Positions 18,849 through 28,386 of a DNA stretch of 64,000 nt are shown in pieces. The position numbers and the translations under genes are program-made. Positions within the stretch are counted from its first letter, which is position 1, and every line of letters begins with the position of its first letter. The notes below the pieces were generated by a model. It ran no database searches, was not told the origin of the DNA, and saw only the letters and a program-made list of their open reading frames with translations. The stretch is from Cytophaga aurantiaca DSM 3654 (GTDB taxonomy: Bacteria > Bacteroidota > Bacteroidia > Cytophagales > Cytophagaceae): positions 186,001 to 250,000 of the forward strand of contig NZ_KB903663.1 of the NCBI RefSeq assembly GCF_000379725.1. The letters are read 5' to 3'.

Positions 18849-19024
18849 GTTCTTTTGTTCCCGCTAAGGCGGGACAGGCTATGATACAAAAGAACCAAAA
18901 AATCAAGGCTGATTTCAATAAGCTAAAATTTGAAATGAGGCCGTTGAAGGGTTCGCTTAATTTGGGGGGCTTAATTAAAAATAATCCTCCATTCGTCGGA
19001 CCACAAAAAAGTGGTCGGACGAAT
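18849..19024. repeat. Intergenic repeat with nested palindromes
   Basis: GTTCTTTTGT (18849-18858) is inverted at 18886-18895 and encloses a second hairpin (TCCCGC / GCGGGA, 18859-18874). The following words (GAACCAAAAAATCAAGGCTG) resemble a repeat seen between genes in many Bacteroidota. A further hairpin pairs 18991-19004 with 19011-19024 (one mismatch, A6 loop) and could terminate cdaA transcription. The reading frame across this stretch is not believed to be a gene. Confidence 0.55.
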
Positions 19025-19062
19025 CCGCTCTATCAAAGAGTCCATCAAACAAAAAACCTTAA

Positions 19063-19911
19063 TTAATTCGACGTTTCGAAACGAATATTTTTCACTTCGT
19101 ATGCGATCTGTTCCTCGTTATCATACATGAATGAACGAAGTTTACCTCTGATCTCGCTTTTGTTGAGGTTGTAATAAATCTCTCCGTTGTATGCTATGGA
19201 AACACTTCCTGTTTCTTCCGAAACAATCAATACAACCGCATCTGTAACTTCTGTAAGTCCGATCGCTGCACGGTGACGCAAGCCCATATGTGCGGGGATC
19301 TTGTCGTTTTCTGAAACAGGTATGATACATCTTGCAGCTTTGATCCTGCCGTTTGAAATGATTACAGCGCCGTCATGCAAGGGACTGTTCTTTTGAAAAA
19401 TAGAGATCAGTAACCGTTTGCTTAATTCTGCATCCAGGTTGTCTCCGGATTCAGAATAAAAACGTAGTTCGGATGTTTTTCTGAATACAATCAATGCGCC
19501 GGTATTGGTTTGTGAAAAGATCTTCACACTATCAATAATAGGTGCCAGATTTAATTCTGACCGTGCACCGGGTTTTGTTTTCGAAAACCAGTCTTTAATA
19601 AGATTGTTATTCTGCGCCGTATTTTTTCCGATCATTTGCAAAAACTTCCGGATCTCCTGTTGGAACAATATAAATGCAGCCAAAAAACCAACCCCCATGA
19701 ACTGCCCTAAAATAGAGCGTAACAGCTCCATTCCAGATGCTTTTACAATTAAAAAAACGGCATACGTAAATAGAATACCCAAAAATATCTTAACTGCTAC
19801 TCCGCCTTTTAATAACTTATATAATTTATAAATTATTATAGACACTACTAGTATATCCAGAATATCAATCCAGGATACTTCAATAAAGAATATTTGGAAA
19901 AGTAAACTCAT
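19063..19911 (-). CDS. cdaA: Diadenylate cyclase, CdaA type
   Basis: 282 residues. The enzyme joins two ATP into cyclic di-AMP, a second messenger for turgor, potassium and wall homeostasis. Three N-terminal hydrophobic segments (roughly 15-30, 38-57 and 66-85) anchor it in the inner membrane. The DAC domain follows, with the catalytic DGA motif at 180-182 and RHR at 212-214. Length and order match CdaA rather than DisA. It follows folP by 52 nt on the same strand and is probably co-transcribed with it. Confidence 0.96.
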   Translation of the reverse strand: MSLLFQIFFIEVSWIDILDILVVSIIIYKLYKLLKGGVAVKIFLGILFTYAVFLIVKASGMELLRSILGQFMGVGFLAAFILFQQEIRKFLQMIGKNTAQNNNLIKDWFSKTKPGARSELNLAPIIDSVKIFSQTNTGALIVFRKTSELRFYSESGDNLDAELSKRLLISIFQKNSPLHDGAVIISNGRIKAARCIIPVSENDKIPAHMGLRHRAAIGLTEVTDAVVLIVSEETGSVSIAYNGEIYYNLNKSEIRGKLRSFMYDNEEQIAYEVKNIRFETSN

Positions 19912-19963
19912 CTATACAAATGTATTAAAAACACGCTGCTTTTTAGATTATTTATGCCTGAAG

Positions 19964-20848
19964 TTACAGATTCTTTACCAATTCAAAGACTTCTTTGACT
20001 TCCTCCACATCATGCACCCTGAATATATGTGCTCCTTTTTGTAAAGCGATGGTATGCAACACGGTACTTCCATTTAATGCTGCAGCAGCGCTTGTATTTA
20101 ACGTCTTATAGATCATTGATTTTCTTGAAACTCCAATTAGCAGTGGCAATTCGAAAATTTTAAATACATCCAGCTCTTTTAATAATTGATAATTCTGCTC
20201 TTGTGTTTTCGCAAATCCAAAACCCGGATCCAGAAGAATATCTTTAATGCCTTTATCCCTAGCCTTTTTTAATTGCTCAATAAAAAATTGCATGATCTCA
20301 GACACCAAATTTTGATAATCAGTTTGCTGTGTCATTGTTTGGGGTGTACCGCGCATGTGCATCATGCAATAGATAACGTTACCTTTTGCAACCACATCAA
20401 ACATATCTGCATCCAATACACCTCCAGTTATATCGTTCACAATATCAATACCATTTTCAATGGCTTTCTGTGCCACAGCAGCTCTAAAGGTATCAACGGA
20501 AAGCAGCACGGAAGGATGTTGTTGCTTTATGGCATTTATTACCGGTACGATCCGCGCAATTTCTTCTTCTTCAGAAATATCTATCGCCTGAGGACGAGAC
20601 GAATAGCCGCCTATATCAATAATGTCCACGCCGGCTGCAACCATCTGAGAGGCTTTATCCAGTGCAGCAGCGACCGAATTATTTACTCCACCGTCAAAGA
20701 AAGAATCCGGTGTAACATTTATAATCCCCATTACGGTAGGTTTACTCCAGTCTATAAGTTTTCCCCTCGATGAAGATGTTGTTTTTCTGTAAAAAAATGT
20801 ATCTTTAAAATCTTTCAAGCTATAGATCGTTAAGCAATTTATCTCCAA
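19964..20848 (-). CDS. folP: Dihydropteroate synthase
   Basis: 294 residues. It condenses p-aminobenzoate with dihydropterin pyrophosphate in folate synthesis, the sulfonamide target. Signatures are MGIINVTPDSFFDGG (residues 40-54), DIIDIGGYSSRP, the SVDTFR strand, DPGFGFAKT and the C-terminal RVHDV. The first 35 residues extend beyond the usual family start; an internal ATG at Met40 would cut into the first core strand, so the longer start is kept. Folate made here also feeds PanB. The divergent DUF1599 gene starts 18 nt away. Confidence 0.97.
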   Translation of the reverse strand: MEINCLTIYSLKDFKDTFFYRKTTSSSRGKLIDWSKPTVMGIINVTPDSFFDGGVNNSVAAALDKASQMVAAGVDIIDIGGYSSRPQAIDISEEEEIARIVPVINAIKQQHPSVLLSVDTFRAAVAQKAIENGIDIVNDITGGVLDADMFDVVAKGNVIYCMMHMRGTPQTMTQQTDYQNLVSEIMQFFIEQLKKARDKGIKDILLDPGFGFAKTQEQNYQLLKELDVFKIFELPLLIGVSRKSMIYKTLNTSAAAALNGSTVLHTIALQKGAHIFRVHDVEEVKEVFELVKNL

Positions 20849-20865
20849 TTTACGAATTCATACAG

Positions 20866-21420
20866 ATGCAACAAACTGCTCAGGAATACAAAGAAGTTAT
20901 CGCACGATGTAAAAAAGTATTCATAGATAAAACTACGGATTATGGAACAGCGTGGCGCATTTTGCGTTTGCCTTCCATCACCGATCAGATCTTTATCAAA
21001 GCACAACGTATCCGTTCTATTCAGGAAAAAGGAACTATGCTGGTGAATGAAGACATTTCAGATGAGTTTAAGGGAATTATCAACTATTCCATCATTGCTT
21101 TGATCCAAATGAAGATGACTTCAGAAGATAGTATGGAGCTTGCACCGGAAAAAGTATCTGAATTGTATGATATCTATGCGAATGAGACGCTTGACCTGCT
21201 GATGAAAAAAAATCATGATTACGGTGAAGCATGGAGAGAAATGCGTGTCAGTTCCATCACCGACATTATTTTAATGAAATTATTGCGTGTAAAACAGATC
21301 GAAGATAATTTGGGAAAAACCCTCATTTCCGAAGGAATTGATGCCAATTATCAGGATATGATAAATTATTCTGTTTTTTGTCTAATTAAATTGGGTTTTG
21401 CAAAACCTTTAGTCAAATAA
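20866..21420 (+). CDS. DUF1599 protein with duplicated MazG-like half-domains
   Basis: 184 residues in two homologous halves. The first carries DYGTAWRILRLPSITDQI and later GIINYSIIALIQM; the second carries DYGEAWREMRVSSITDII and DMINYSVFCLIKL. This is the DUF1599 layout, related to all-alpha NTP pyrophosphohydrolases. Acidic and Asn residues in each half could bind a metal-nucleotide, but activity is unproven. The gene is divergent from folP with an 18-nt gap, so the two promoters overlap. A nucleotide-sanitising role is inference. Confidence 0.88.
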   Translation: MQQTAQEYKEVIARCKKVFIDKTTDYGTAWRILRLPSITDQIFIKAQRIRSIQEKGTMLVNEDISDEFKGIINYSIIALIQMKMTSEDSMELAPEKVSELYDIYANETLDLLMKKNHDYGEAWREMRVSSITDIILMKLLRVKQIEDNLGKTLISEGIDANYQDMINYSVFCLIKLGFAKPLVK

Positions 21421-21505
21421 ATCAGTATTGTATCTTTACATACAATAAGAATTAAAAATTCGCCGTCAATTGAAAATATATCTACTTAGTTCCTATTAAT
21501 TTTTC

Positions 21506-22561
21506 ATGATTCAATTCCTTATAAAAAGAATTTTATATGGATTTCTAGTACTACTAGGAGCGGTAGTTGTTGTATTTTTTATATTCAACGTTTTGCCGGG
21601 AGATCCTGTAAATATGATGGCGGGGCAGCGTACAGATGTTGCGACCCGCGAAGCGATTTCTAAAGAATTGGGTTTAGATCTGCCTGTGCACAAACAATTG
21701 TTCCACTATATCAACGACTTATCTGTACTTTCTGTACATGAAAATACACCTGCCAATAAAGTAAAATATAACTACACTACACTTGTTCCGCTTGGCTCAA
21801 ATGTTTTGGTCTGGAAAACACCTTACCTTCGCAGGTCATTCCAGAGTAATAAACTAGTCAGTGAAATTATTGTAGAAAATGTAGAAGGAACATTCTGGCT
21901 GGCACTTTCTGCGATGGCCTTTGCAACAATGGTTGGTATTTGTATGGGTATTTTTGCATCCATTCGTCAAAACAGTCTTTTAGATCATAGTATTATCACC
22001 TTCTCTGTTATTGGCATCTCGATGCCGTCTTTTGTTTTCGGCGCATTAATGGCGATGATCTTTGGAGATTTACTATCTGACTACACAGGCCTTAATGCCT
22101 CAGGAAGTTTATGGGAAAACAACATTTATGGCGACAGACAATTAAAGCTTAAGAATTTAATATTGCCTACCATCACATTGGGATTAAGTCCAATGACCAT
22201 CATTATACAATTAACACGCAGTTCCATGCTTGAAGTTCTTTCTCAGGATTACATCCGTACTGCAAGAGCAAAAGGTCTGGGATATTATACCATCATATTT
22301 AAGCATGCATTGAAAAATGCGCTCAACCCCGTTATCACCGCTGTATCAGGTTGGTTGGCTTCTTTAATGGCGGGTGCCTTTTTTGTTGAAAGCATTTTCG
22401 GTTGGAAAGGTTTAGGTTCTGTTACAATCAATGCAGTATTAAGTCTTGACTTCCCTGTGGTTATGGGCGCTACCATATTTGTTGCACTTGTATTTATTAT
22501 TACGAATATATTTGTAGATATCTTCTACGCGATGATCGACCCTAGAGTCCGTCTCAAATAA
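21506..22561 (+). CDS. ABC transporter permease, DppB/OppB type
   Basis: 351 residues. The N-terminus FLIKRILYGFLVLLGAVVVVF followed by NVLPGDPV is typical of dipeptide/oligopeptide permease subunit B. The cytoplasmic EAA-type loop is seen in DYIRTARAKGLGYYTIIFKHALKNAL, and six membrane segments fit. A periplasmic insertion of about 60 residues separates TM1 from TM2. No partner permease, ATPase or binding protein gene is next to it. It probably imports peptides with subunits encoded elsewhere. aroK follows after 13 nt. Confidence 0.93.
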   Translation: MIQFLIKRILYGFLVLLGAVVVVFFIFNVLPGDPVNMMAGQRTDVATREAISKELGLDLPVHKQLFHYINDLSVLSVHENTPANKVKYNYTTLVPLGSNVLVWKTPYLRRSFQSNKLVSEIIVENVEGTFWLALSAMAFATMVGICMGIFASIRQNSLLDHSIITFSVIGISMPSFVFGALMAMIFGDLLSDYTGLNASGSLWENNIYGDRQLKLKNLILPTITLGLSPMTIIIQLTRSSMLEVLSQDYIRTARAKGLGYYTIIFKHALKNALNPVITAVSGWLASLMAGAFFVESIFGWKGLGSVTINAVLSLDFPVVMGATIFVALVFIITNIFVDIFYAMIDPRVRLK

Positions 22562-22574
22562 CTTTACCTTTACT

Positions 22575-23093
22575 ATGCTCATCTATCTTATCGGGCTTCC
22601 GGGCTCAGGAAAATCAACGATTGGTAAGACGCTTGCTCAAAAATTAACGTACTCCTATTTTGATATGGACGACGAAATTTGTGCGCAGGAAAATAAAACC
22701 ATAGAAGAAATTTTTGCGGATAAGGGTGAAAACTATTTCAGAGAATTAGAGCACTCTGTACTGCAGGATACATTTGATCTTAAAAATACCATCATCTCAA
22801 CTGGTGGCGGCGTTCCCTGTTATTTCGATAACATGATTGAAATGAAAAAACATGGATTAACTATTTTTATTAATCCAACGACAGATGAATTAGCTAATAG
22901 ATTGTTTGGGCACGGCGGCGAGAACAGGCCGATGTTAAAAGGGAAAACACACAAACAGATATTGGACTTTATTGAAGCAAAATATAAAGAACGTGCACCA
23001 TATTACGAACAAGCCAAACTTATTTTCAGCACCAATAAATTAAAGCCTGAAGATCTGCTCCAGCGCTTAAAAAAGGAAAATTTTATTTCTTAA
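22575..23093 (+). CDS. aroK: Shikimate kinase
   Basis: 172 residues, usual size. It phosphorylates shikimate at the 3-hydroxyl in the chorismate pathway. The P-loop GLPGSGKS is at residues 7-14, shikimate-binding Asp32/Asp33 lie in FDMDDEI, Arg56 in YFRELE, the GGG loop at 77-79 in STGGGVP, and Arg118 in the lid (ENRPML). All key residues are present. It lies 13 nt after the permease gene, and its 3' end overlaps that of the convergent thioredoxin gene by 11 nt. Confidence 0.97.
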   Translation: MLIYLIGLPGSGKSTIGKTLAQKLTYSYFDMDDEICAQENKTIEEIFADKGENYFRELEHSVLQDTFDLKNTIISTGGGVPCYFDNMIEMKKHGLTIFINPTTDELANRLFGHGGENRPMLKGKTHKQILDFIEAKYKERAPYYEQAKLIFSTNKLKPEDLLQRLKKENFIS

Positions 23094-23976
23094 AAAAAGA
23101 TTGAACGTTTCCGTTCACACTCAAATAATATACGCCTAAAGGTAATTTACTGACGTCAATCGTTGTACCGTTTCCCTTCATCTCCAGTTTACCCCGTTGA
23201 TTGTATATGTAATAATCGGATTCTGTCGACAAGGTAACTACATCTTCAACCCTTGATGGATAAAACGTTACAGGAGGTGTAGCAGGTCTTACTTTTAAAA
23301 ACCGGTCGCTTTTAGTTTCATAGGTCAATGTGTACTCGCCGGGTAGCAATACATCAATAGCAATTTCCTTCGCGCGGCCTTTCAAAACAGTTTTACCATT
23401 GCCATCTACAATACTGTATTTAGAGATCACATTAAAATATATTTTATCGGAAGCAACCACCGGATAAAAACGCGGTTGATCAAAGATCAGATAATGCACG
23501 GTTTGTTCCAGTGCAATTTCATCCTGATTTATCTGAAGAATCACTCCTTCTTCACTGATCAAAAAACTACTTGGTGTACCTTTCAAATTATATAAACTAA
23601 CCAATTTGCTATTCCAACCTTGCAGATCAATGCCGTTATTGGGCCAGGTAATCTGATCGGATCGAATGGCTTGTGTCCACTGATCTTTTTTTGTATCTAA
23701 AGAAACACTGATCACATCAAAACCAAAGGTTTTATAGGTATTATACATTTTATATAGAGCGGGGTGATCTACTCTGCACGGCATACATGCTGAAGTCCAG
23801 AAGTTCACCAATACCAATTTGCCTCTGAATGTAGAAAGGGTAATGGGTTTACCCATTGGGTCCGTAACGGTAAAGTCCGGAGCTTTATCACCAATTGCAA
23901 GCTGTATATTAGACGATTCGGCTCTTAAACCAACAGTAACGATGAGGTAAAGTACAACTGCTAATAAATTCTTCAT
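23083..23976 (-). CDS. Secreted TlpA-like thioredoxin with a T9SS-type C-terminal tail
   Basis: 297 residues from the chosen ATG (MKNLLAVVLYL), which gives a clean signal peptide; a start 15 nt upstream is less likely. An AhpC/TlpA thioredoxin domain spans about 25-165 with the active-site motif CMPC (64-67). A middle beta region follows, and the last 60 residues (FYPSRVEDVVTLS, DYYIYNQRGKL, LPLGVYYLSV) match a degenerate type A Por secretion tail. It is predicted to be exported through T9SS and to perform thiol-disulfide exchange at the surface or in the medium. Confidence in the thioredoxin domain is high; the sorting tail is a pattern-based call. Confidence 0.85.
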   Translation of the reverse strand: MKNLLAVVLYLIVTVGLRAESSNIQLAIGDKAPDFTVTDPMGKPITLSTFRGKLVLVNFWTSACMPCRVDHPALYKMYNTYKTFGFDVISVSLDTKKDQWTQAIRSDQITWPNNGIDLQGWNSKLVSLYNLKGTPSSFLISEEGVILQINQDEIALEQTVHYLIFDQPRFYPVVASDKIYFNVISKYSIVDGNGKTVLKGRAKEIAIDVLLPGEYTLTYETKSDRFLKVRPATPPVTFYPSRVEDVVTLSTESDYYIYNQRGKLEMKGNGTTIDVSKLPLGVYYLSVNGNVQSFFKK

Positions 23977-24112
23977 ATCGAACACATACATATGCTTAGA
24001 ATCAAATTTAATTCATTTTATGGCATAATTCAATATTTTTATTTTGACAAATTCACTTTTCATACACCAGTTAATTAAAAGAGAACTAGATATGAATACA
24101 ATACAAAAAAAC

Positions 24113-24120
24113 TATCTTTG
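24113..24120 (+). promoter_or_regulatory. -7 box (TATCTTTG) ahead of proS
   Basis: TATCTTTG matches the Bacteroidota -7 consensus and is 28 nt before the proS ATG. No clear -33 element is visible. Confidence 0.45.
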
Positions 24121-24148
24121 TATCCTATTCAAAATGAAGTAAAATAAG

Positions 24149-25624
24149 ATGAGTAAAGGACTACCAAAACGCAGCGAAGATTATTCGTTATGGTATAATG
24201 AGTTAGTAAAAAGAGCCGATTTAGCTGAAAATGCACCTGTTAGAGGTTGTATGATCATCAAGCCTTATGGATATTCCATCTGGGAAAAAATGCAGGCGGT
24301 ATTAGATAAGAAATTTAAAGACACGGGTCATAGCAACGCATATTTTCCTTTATTCATACCCAAGTCGTATTTAAGCAAGGAGGCAGCACACGTTGATGGT
24401 TTTGCAAAAGAATGTGCGGTAGTTACACACTATCGTTTGAAGAACGATGAGAATGGCAAAGGCATTGTTGTAGATCCGGAAGCGAAGTTGGATGAAGAAT
24501 TGATTATCCGTCCGACGAGTGAAACGGTAATATGGAACACCTATAAAACCTGGGTTCAATCTTATCGAGATCTTCCTTTACTAATTAATCAATGGGCCAA
24601 TGTAGTACGTTGGGAAATGCGTACGCGTTTATTTTTACGCACAACAGAATTCTTGTGGCAGGAAGGTCATACGGCGCATGCTACAAAGCAGGAAGCTATT
24701 GAAGAGACAGAACAAATGATTAATGTGTATGCAGAATTTGCCCAAAATTACATGGCGATGCCCGTGCATAAAGGTATTAAATCTGCAAACGAACGTTTTG
24801 CAGGTGCTGAAGAGACCTATTGCATAGAAGCATTGATGCAGGATGGTAAAGCATTGCAGGCAGGAACCTCTCACTTCTTAGGACAGAATTTTGCGAAAGC
24901 ATTTGATGTTAAATTCGCAGCAAAAGAAGGTGGTTTGGATTATGTTTGGGGGACTTCATGGGGTGTGAGTACGCGTTTGATGGGTGCATTGATTATGGCG
25001 CACTCAGATGATGAAGGTCTAGTGTTACCTCCATTGCTGGCTCCCATTCAGGTAGTAATTGTTCCGATATTTAAAACTGCAGAACAACTGGATCAGATCG
25101 ATGAGAAACTTAAGCCTGTGATTGCAGCGCTGAAAGCGAAAGACATCAGCGTGAAGTTTGATCACAGTGATAAATATTCTCCGGGCTTTAAGTTTGCAGA
25201 ATATGAATTAAAAGGAATTCCATTGCGCATTGCTATTGGTGCACGCGATCTGGAAAACGGCACGGTAGAATTAGCGCGCAGAGATACGAAAGAAAAAACT
25301 ACTGTTCCGCAAGAAGGCCTGGTTGATCGTATTGAAAATCTATTAAAAGAAATTCAAGAGAACATTTATAAAAAAGCATTGGCATATCGTGAAGCAAATA
25401 CATTGATTGCGGATGATTATGCAACATTCAAAAAAATGCTGGATGAAACACCTGGTTTTATTTTAGCACATTGGGATGGCACTTCTGAAACAGAAGAAAA
25501 AATAAAAGAGGAAACAAAAGCAACCATTCGCTGTATCCCTTTAGATGTTAAATCTGAAGCAGGTGTTTGTATGGTTACCGGAAAACCTTCTGCACAACGT
25601 GTATTGTTTGCAAGAGCATATTAA
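24149..25624 (+). CDS. proS: Prolyl-tRNA synthetase, archaeal/eukaryotic type
   Basis: 491 residues. It lacks the editing insertion of the long bacterial form and has the short type seen in archaea, eukaryotes and many Bacteroidota. Class II motif 2 is seen in [20 protein letters not shown], and the proline pocket region RPTSETVIW precedes it. An anticodon-binding domain follows from about residue 290, and the C-terminal zinc-domain-like part ends in FARAY, typical of this type. It is preceded by a good -7 box and followed by the nfeD-floA pair after 42 nt. Confidence 0.97.
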   Translation: MSKGLPKRSEDYSLWYNELVKRADLAENAPVRGCMIIKPYGYSIWEKMQAVLDKKFKDTGHSNAYFPLFIPKSYLSKEAAHVDGFAKECAVVTHYRLKNDENGKGIVVDPEAKLDEELIIRPTSETVIWNTYKTWVQSYRDLPLLINQWANVVRWEMRTRLFLRTTEFLWQEGHTAHATKQEAIEETEQMINVYAEFAQNYMAMPVHKGIKSANERFAGAEETYCIEALMQDGKALQAGTSHFLGQNFAKAFDVKFAAKEGGLDYVWGTSWGVSTRLMGALIMAHSDDEGLVLPPLLAPIQVVIVPIFKTAEQLDQIDEKLKPVIAALKAKDISVKFDHSDKYSPGFKFAEYELKGIPLRIAIGARDLENGTVELARRDTKEKTTVPQEGLVDRIENLLKEIQENIYKKALAYREANTLIADDYATFKKMLDETPGFILAHWDGTSETEEKIKEETKATIRCIPLDVKSEAGVCMVTGKPSAQRVLFARAY

Positions 25625-25666
25625 TTTCTTCATTTTGGAATAATTTAATTTCAGTATATTTATCTC

Positions 25667-26131
25667 ATGACAATAGCCATTGTACTGATTCTTATTGGAA
25701 TTGCTTTCATTGTCGGAGAAGTAATCTTTATTCCGGGAACGACCTTTGTTGGTTTTATTGGTGCTGCATTCAGTATATTGGGTATTGTTAAAATATATGT
25801 AGACGAAGGAAGCACTGCCGGTAATATTGCATTAAGTATTAGCTTAGCGTTATTCGGCATTCTCTTTTATGTGATGTTGAAATTCGATGTATGGTCTGGT
25901 ATGTCCTTAAAAGATACCATGACCAATAAAGTAAATGAAAACTTGTTAAACCATTTGTCTGTGGGGGATGTAGGTGTTACAAAGTCTGCATTAAGGCCTG
26001 TTGGCAAAGCAAATTTTGGCGATACAGAATATGAAGTTCAAACACTTGGCCATTATGCTGATGCCGGAACTTCCATTCGAATCATACAGATCTCAGGATT
26101 GAAAATAATAGTAGAAACTTTTGAATCTTAA
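25667..26131 (+). CDS. NfeD-like short membrane protein
   Basis: 154 residues. Two or three N-terminal membrane segments (TIAIVLILIGIAFIVGEV, then FVGFIGAAFSILGIV and ALSISLALFGILF) are followed by a small OB-like beta domain (GVTKSALRPVGKANFGD, then RIIQISGLKIIVE). This is the truncated NfeD form that lacks the protease domain and is typically encoded next to a flotillin. The floA gene follows after 9 nt, which supports joint action in membrane microdomains. Confidence 0.92.
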   Translation: MTIAIVLILIGIAFIVGEVIFIPGTTFVGFIGAAFSILGIVKIYVDEGSTAGNIALSISLALFGILFYVMLKFDVWSGMSLKDTMTNKVNENLLNHLSVGDVGVTKSALRPVGKANFGDTEYEVQTLGHYADAGTSIRIIQISGLKIIVETFES

Positions 26132-26140
26132 TTTATACTT

Positions 26141-27100
26141 ATGTTAACACCATTGATTATTGTCGGTTTAGCCGTGTTCGGCTTTTTCTTATTTTTATAT
26201 TTTGTGCCATTCAATCTTTGGATCATGGCCATCTTTTCAGGTGTCCGTATTGGTTTAGCACAATTGATCTTTATGCGTATTCGTAGAGTACCGCCAAGAA
26301 TAATCGTTGAATCATTGGTTATTGCAACCAAAGCTGGCATACAGTTAACGGCAAATGATCTGGAGACACACTTTATGGCTGGTGGTAATGTACCCAATGT
26401 TATTAAAGCATTGATCTCTGCAGACAAAGCAAACATTGCATTAACATTTAAACAAGCTACAGCGATTGACCTTGCAGGTAGAGATGTATTTGAAGCGGTT
26501 CAGACTTCTGTAAATCCGCAAGTGATCAATACACCAAACGTTGCTGCTGTTGCACAGGACGGTATTCAGTTGATTGCAAAAGCACGTGTAACGTTAAGAG
26601 CAAATATTGCACAATTAGTAGGTGGTGCCGGCGAAGAAACAATTCTTGCCCGTGTTGGTGAAGGTATCGTTACCTCAATCGGTTCTTCCAGATCACATAA
26701 AGAAGTTCTGGAGAACCCGGATAAAATTTCTAAGCTTGTCCTTTCAAAAGGATTGGATGCAGGAACTGCATTTGAAATTCTTTCGATCGATATTGCAGAT
26801 ATCGATGTAGGTGCGAACATTGGTGCAAAACTACAGATTGATCAGGCAAATGCCGATCTAAAAGTTGCAGAGGCTAAAGCAGAAGAACGCAGAGCAATGG
26901 CTGTAGCTCTTGAGCAAGAAATGAAAGCGAAAGCACAGGAAGCACGTGCAAAAGTAATTGAAGCAGAAGCAGAAATTCCTAAGTCTATATCTGAAGCATT
27001 CAGAAGCGGCAACTTAGGAATCATGGATTATTATAAAATGAAAAATATTCAAGCTGACACCGGCATGCGCGATTCTATTGCCGGCAGCGGAAAAGAATAA
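26141..27100 (+). CDS. floA: Flotillin-like protein FloA
   Basis: 319 residues. A hydrophobic hairpin at the N-terminus (residues 3-45) anchors the protein. An SPFH-like domain ([34 protein letters not shown]) and an Ala/Glu-rich coiled region ([20 protein letters not shown]) follow, matching the YqfA/FloA family. It scaffolds functional membrane microdomains. Its pairing with nfeD is the standard context. A perfect palindromic terminator lies 15 nt downstream. Confidence 0.96.
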   Translation: MLTPLIIVGLAVFGFFLFLYFVPFNLWIMAIFSGVRIGLAQLIFMRIRRVPPRIIVESLVIATKAGIQLTANDLETHFMAGGNVPNVIKALISADKANIALTFKQATAIDLAGRDVFEAVQTSVNPQVINTPNVAAVAQDGIQLIAKARVTLRANIAQLVGGAGEETILARVGEGIVTSIGSSRSHKEVLENPDKISKLVLSKGLDAGTAFEILSIDIADIDVGANIGAKLQIDQANADLKVAEAKAEERRAMAVALEQEMKAKAQEARAKVIEAEAEIPKSISEAFRSGNLGIMDYYKMKNIQADTGMRDSIAGSGKE

Positions 27101-27115
27101 TTTTCTTTCACTAAT

Positions 27116-27157
27116 AAAAAAATCCCGTCCCGATAGCTATCGGGACGGGATTTTTTT
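27116..27157. terminator. Intrinsic terminator with CCCGATAGCTATCGGG core
   Basis: A perfect 42-nt palindrome (27116-27157) with A and T tracts at its ends. Its core CCCGATAGCTATCGGG recurs in the terminator at 59350-59395. Confidence 0.92.
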
Positions 27158-27238
27158 ATGCAATTCACTTTTATTATTTCATTTGGCTGGTGGTTGATCG
27201 AAAAGACACAACCACGGCAACTAAAGATACTTTTTTTA

Positions 27239-28375
27239 TTATTTTATTCTCAACGCCTCATCCAGCAAAGCATACATCTCCGTATAGTGCATACCGATCT
27301 TAGCTCCACGCTTATGCCCCATCCTCACTACGATCATATCCATAGAAGGAATAACAACCACATTCTGTCCTAAAATACCTCGCATATAAAAAGCAGAAAT
27401 GCCTTTATAATCGTTTACGATCCACCATTGAAAACCATAACAGTTTGTCGGCTTTTCTGTTTTAGGGTCTAATAAACCTGTGGCTGTAACAGACTGCCGA
27501 ATATAACTTGAATCAATCAACTGTTGTCCTTTCCAATTTCCTTTGTGCAGATATAAAGAACCAAGCCTTGCATAGTCTTTAGCTGTAGCATACATGCAAC
27601 AATACGCCTTCTCTATTCCGTTTGTATGATCAAGACTCCAGCTTGCTTCAGACGCTCCCATTTGCCCCCACAATTCTTTCGATAAAAATTCAGAGACATT
27701 CATGCCTGTTGTCCGTTGTAACAGAATCGCAAGAATTTCTGTATCACAACTTTTATATTCAAAATATTTTCCGGGTTGTTTCTTCACCGATAACGACAAT
27801 ACTTGCTTCTCCAGTTCTGTACCGTAATATGCTTCGGTGGTTTGACTGAACAAACTACTATACGCTTCATCCCAATCAAGTCCTGAACTCATAGTGAGCA
27901 AATGGCGAATCGTTATTTTACTCTTTTCCCCTTCTTTAAATTCGGGTATATAATCCGCAACAGGCTGATCAATTGATTTTATAAAACCTAACTTAATTGC
28001 TCTGCCAATAAGTGCGCCGATAAAACTTTTTGATACAGAAAACGAATTGCTTCGCGTAGAATCTCCGGCTCCTTCAAAATATTTTTCAATTAAAATCGAA
28101 TCGTGCTGAATAAACAGTAAGGAGATTGCTTCATATTTTTTCAGACTATCAACCAATTCCTTTGAAATGGTATTGCCTGAATAACCGAATGCATAACTCC
28201 AGTTTTGTTGCTGAGCAGATGTCTGAATTGTTCTGGATTCAAAAATGTCCTTATCAAAAATACCCGGCATATTATACCAAAGTGTTTTATAATAATAATT
28301 TTTATTTGTTAGCTGAAGTGTAAAAATAATAGCAAGGATAAGTATACCGATCCCAATAATTATTTTCCTTTTCAT
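27239..28375 (-). CDS. Serine hydrolase, class C beta-lactamase/NylB-like
   Basis: 378 residues with an N-terminal hydrophobic anchor (residues 4-21). The SxxK motif is S113-V-S-K116 in FSVSKSFIG, and the Tyr motif is Y207-K-S209 in EYKSCDTEILA. TMSSGLDWDE is also typical of NylB-like hydrolases and EstB-type esterases. It probably acts in the periplasm on an amide or ester; true beta-lactamase activity is not implied. It is 11 nt downstream of the propeller/barrel gene on the same strand, so it is likely the last gene of that operon. Confidence 0.9.
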   Translation of the reverse strand: MKRKIIIGIGILILAIIFTLQLTNKNYYYKTLWYNMPGIFDKDIFESRTIQTSAQQQNWSYAFGYSGNTISKELVDSLKKYEAISLLFIQHDSILIEKYFEGAGDSTRSNSFSVSKSFIGALIGRAIKLGFIKSIDQPVADYIPEFKEGEKSKITIRHLLTMSSGLDWDEAYSSLFSQTTEAYYGTELEKQVLSLSVKKQPGKYFEYKSCDTEILAILLQRTTGMNVSEFLSKELWGQMGASEASWSLDHTNGIEKAYCCMYATAKDYARLGSLYLHKGNWKGQQLIDSSYIRQSVTATGLLDPKTEKPTNCYGFQWWIVNDYKGISAFYMRGILGQNVVVIPSMDMIVVRMGHKRGAKIGMHYTEMYALLDEALRIK

Positions 28376-28386
28376 AAAACATGTTG

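Noticed and set aside
18881-19066. A 61-codon frame in the spacer before cdaA
   Set aside because: It runs through palindromes and repeat-like sequence, has low-complexity content and ends on the cdaA stop region; not believed to be a gene.
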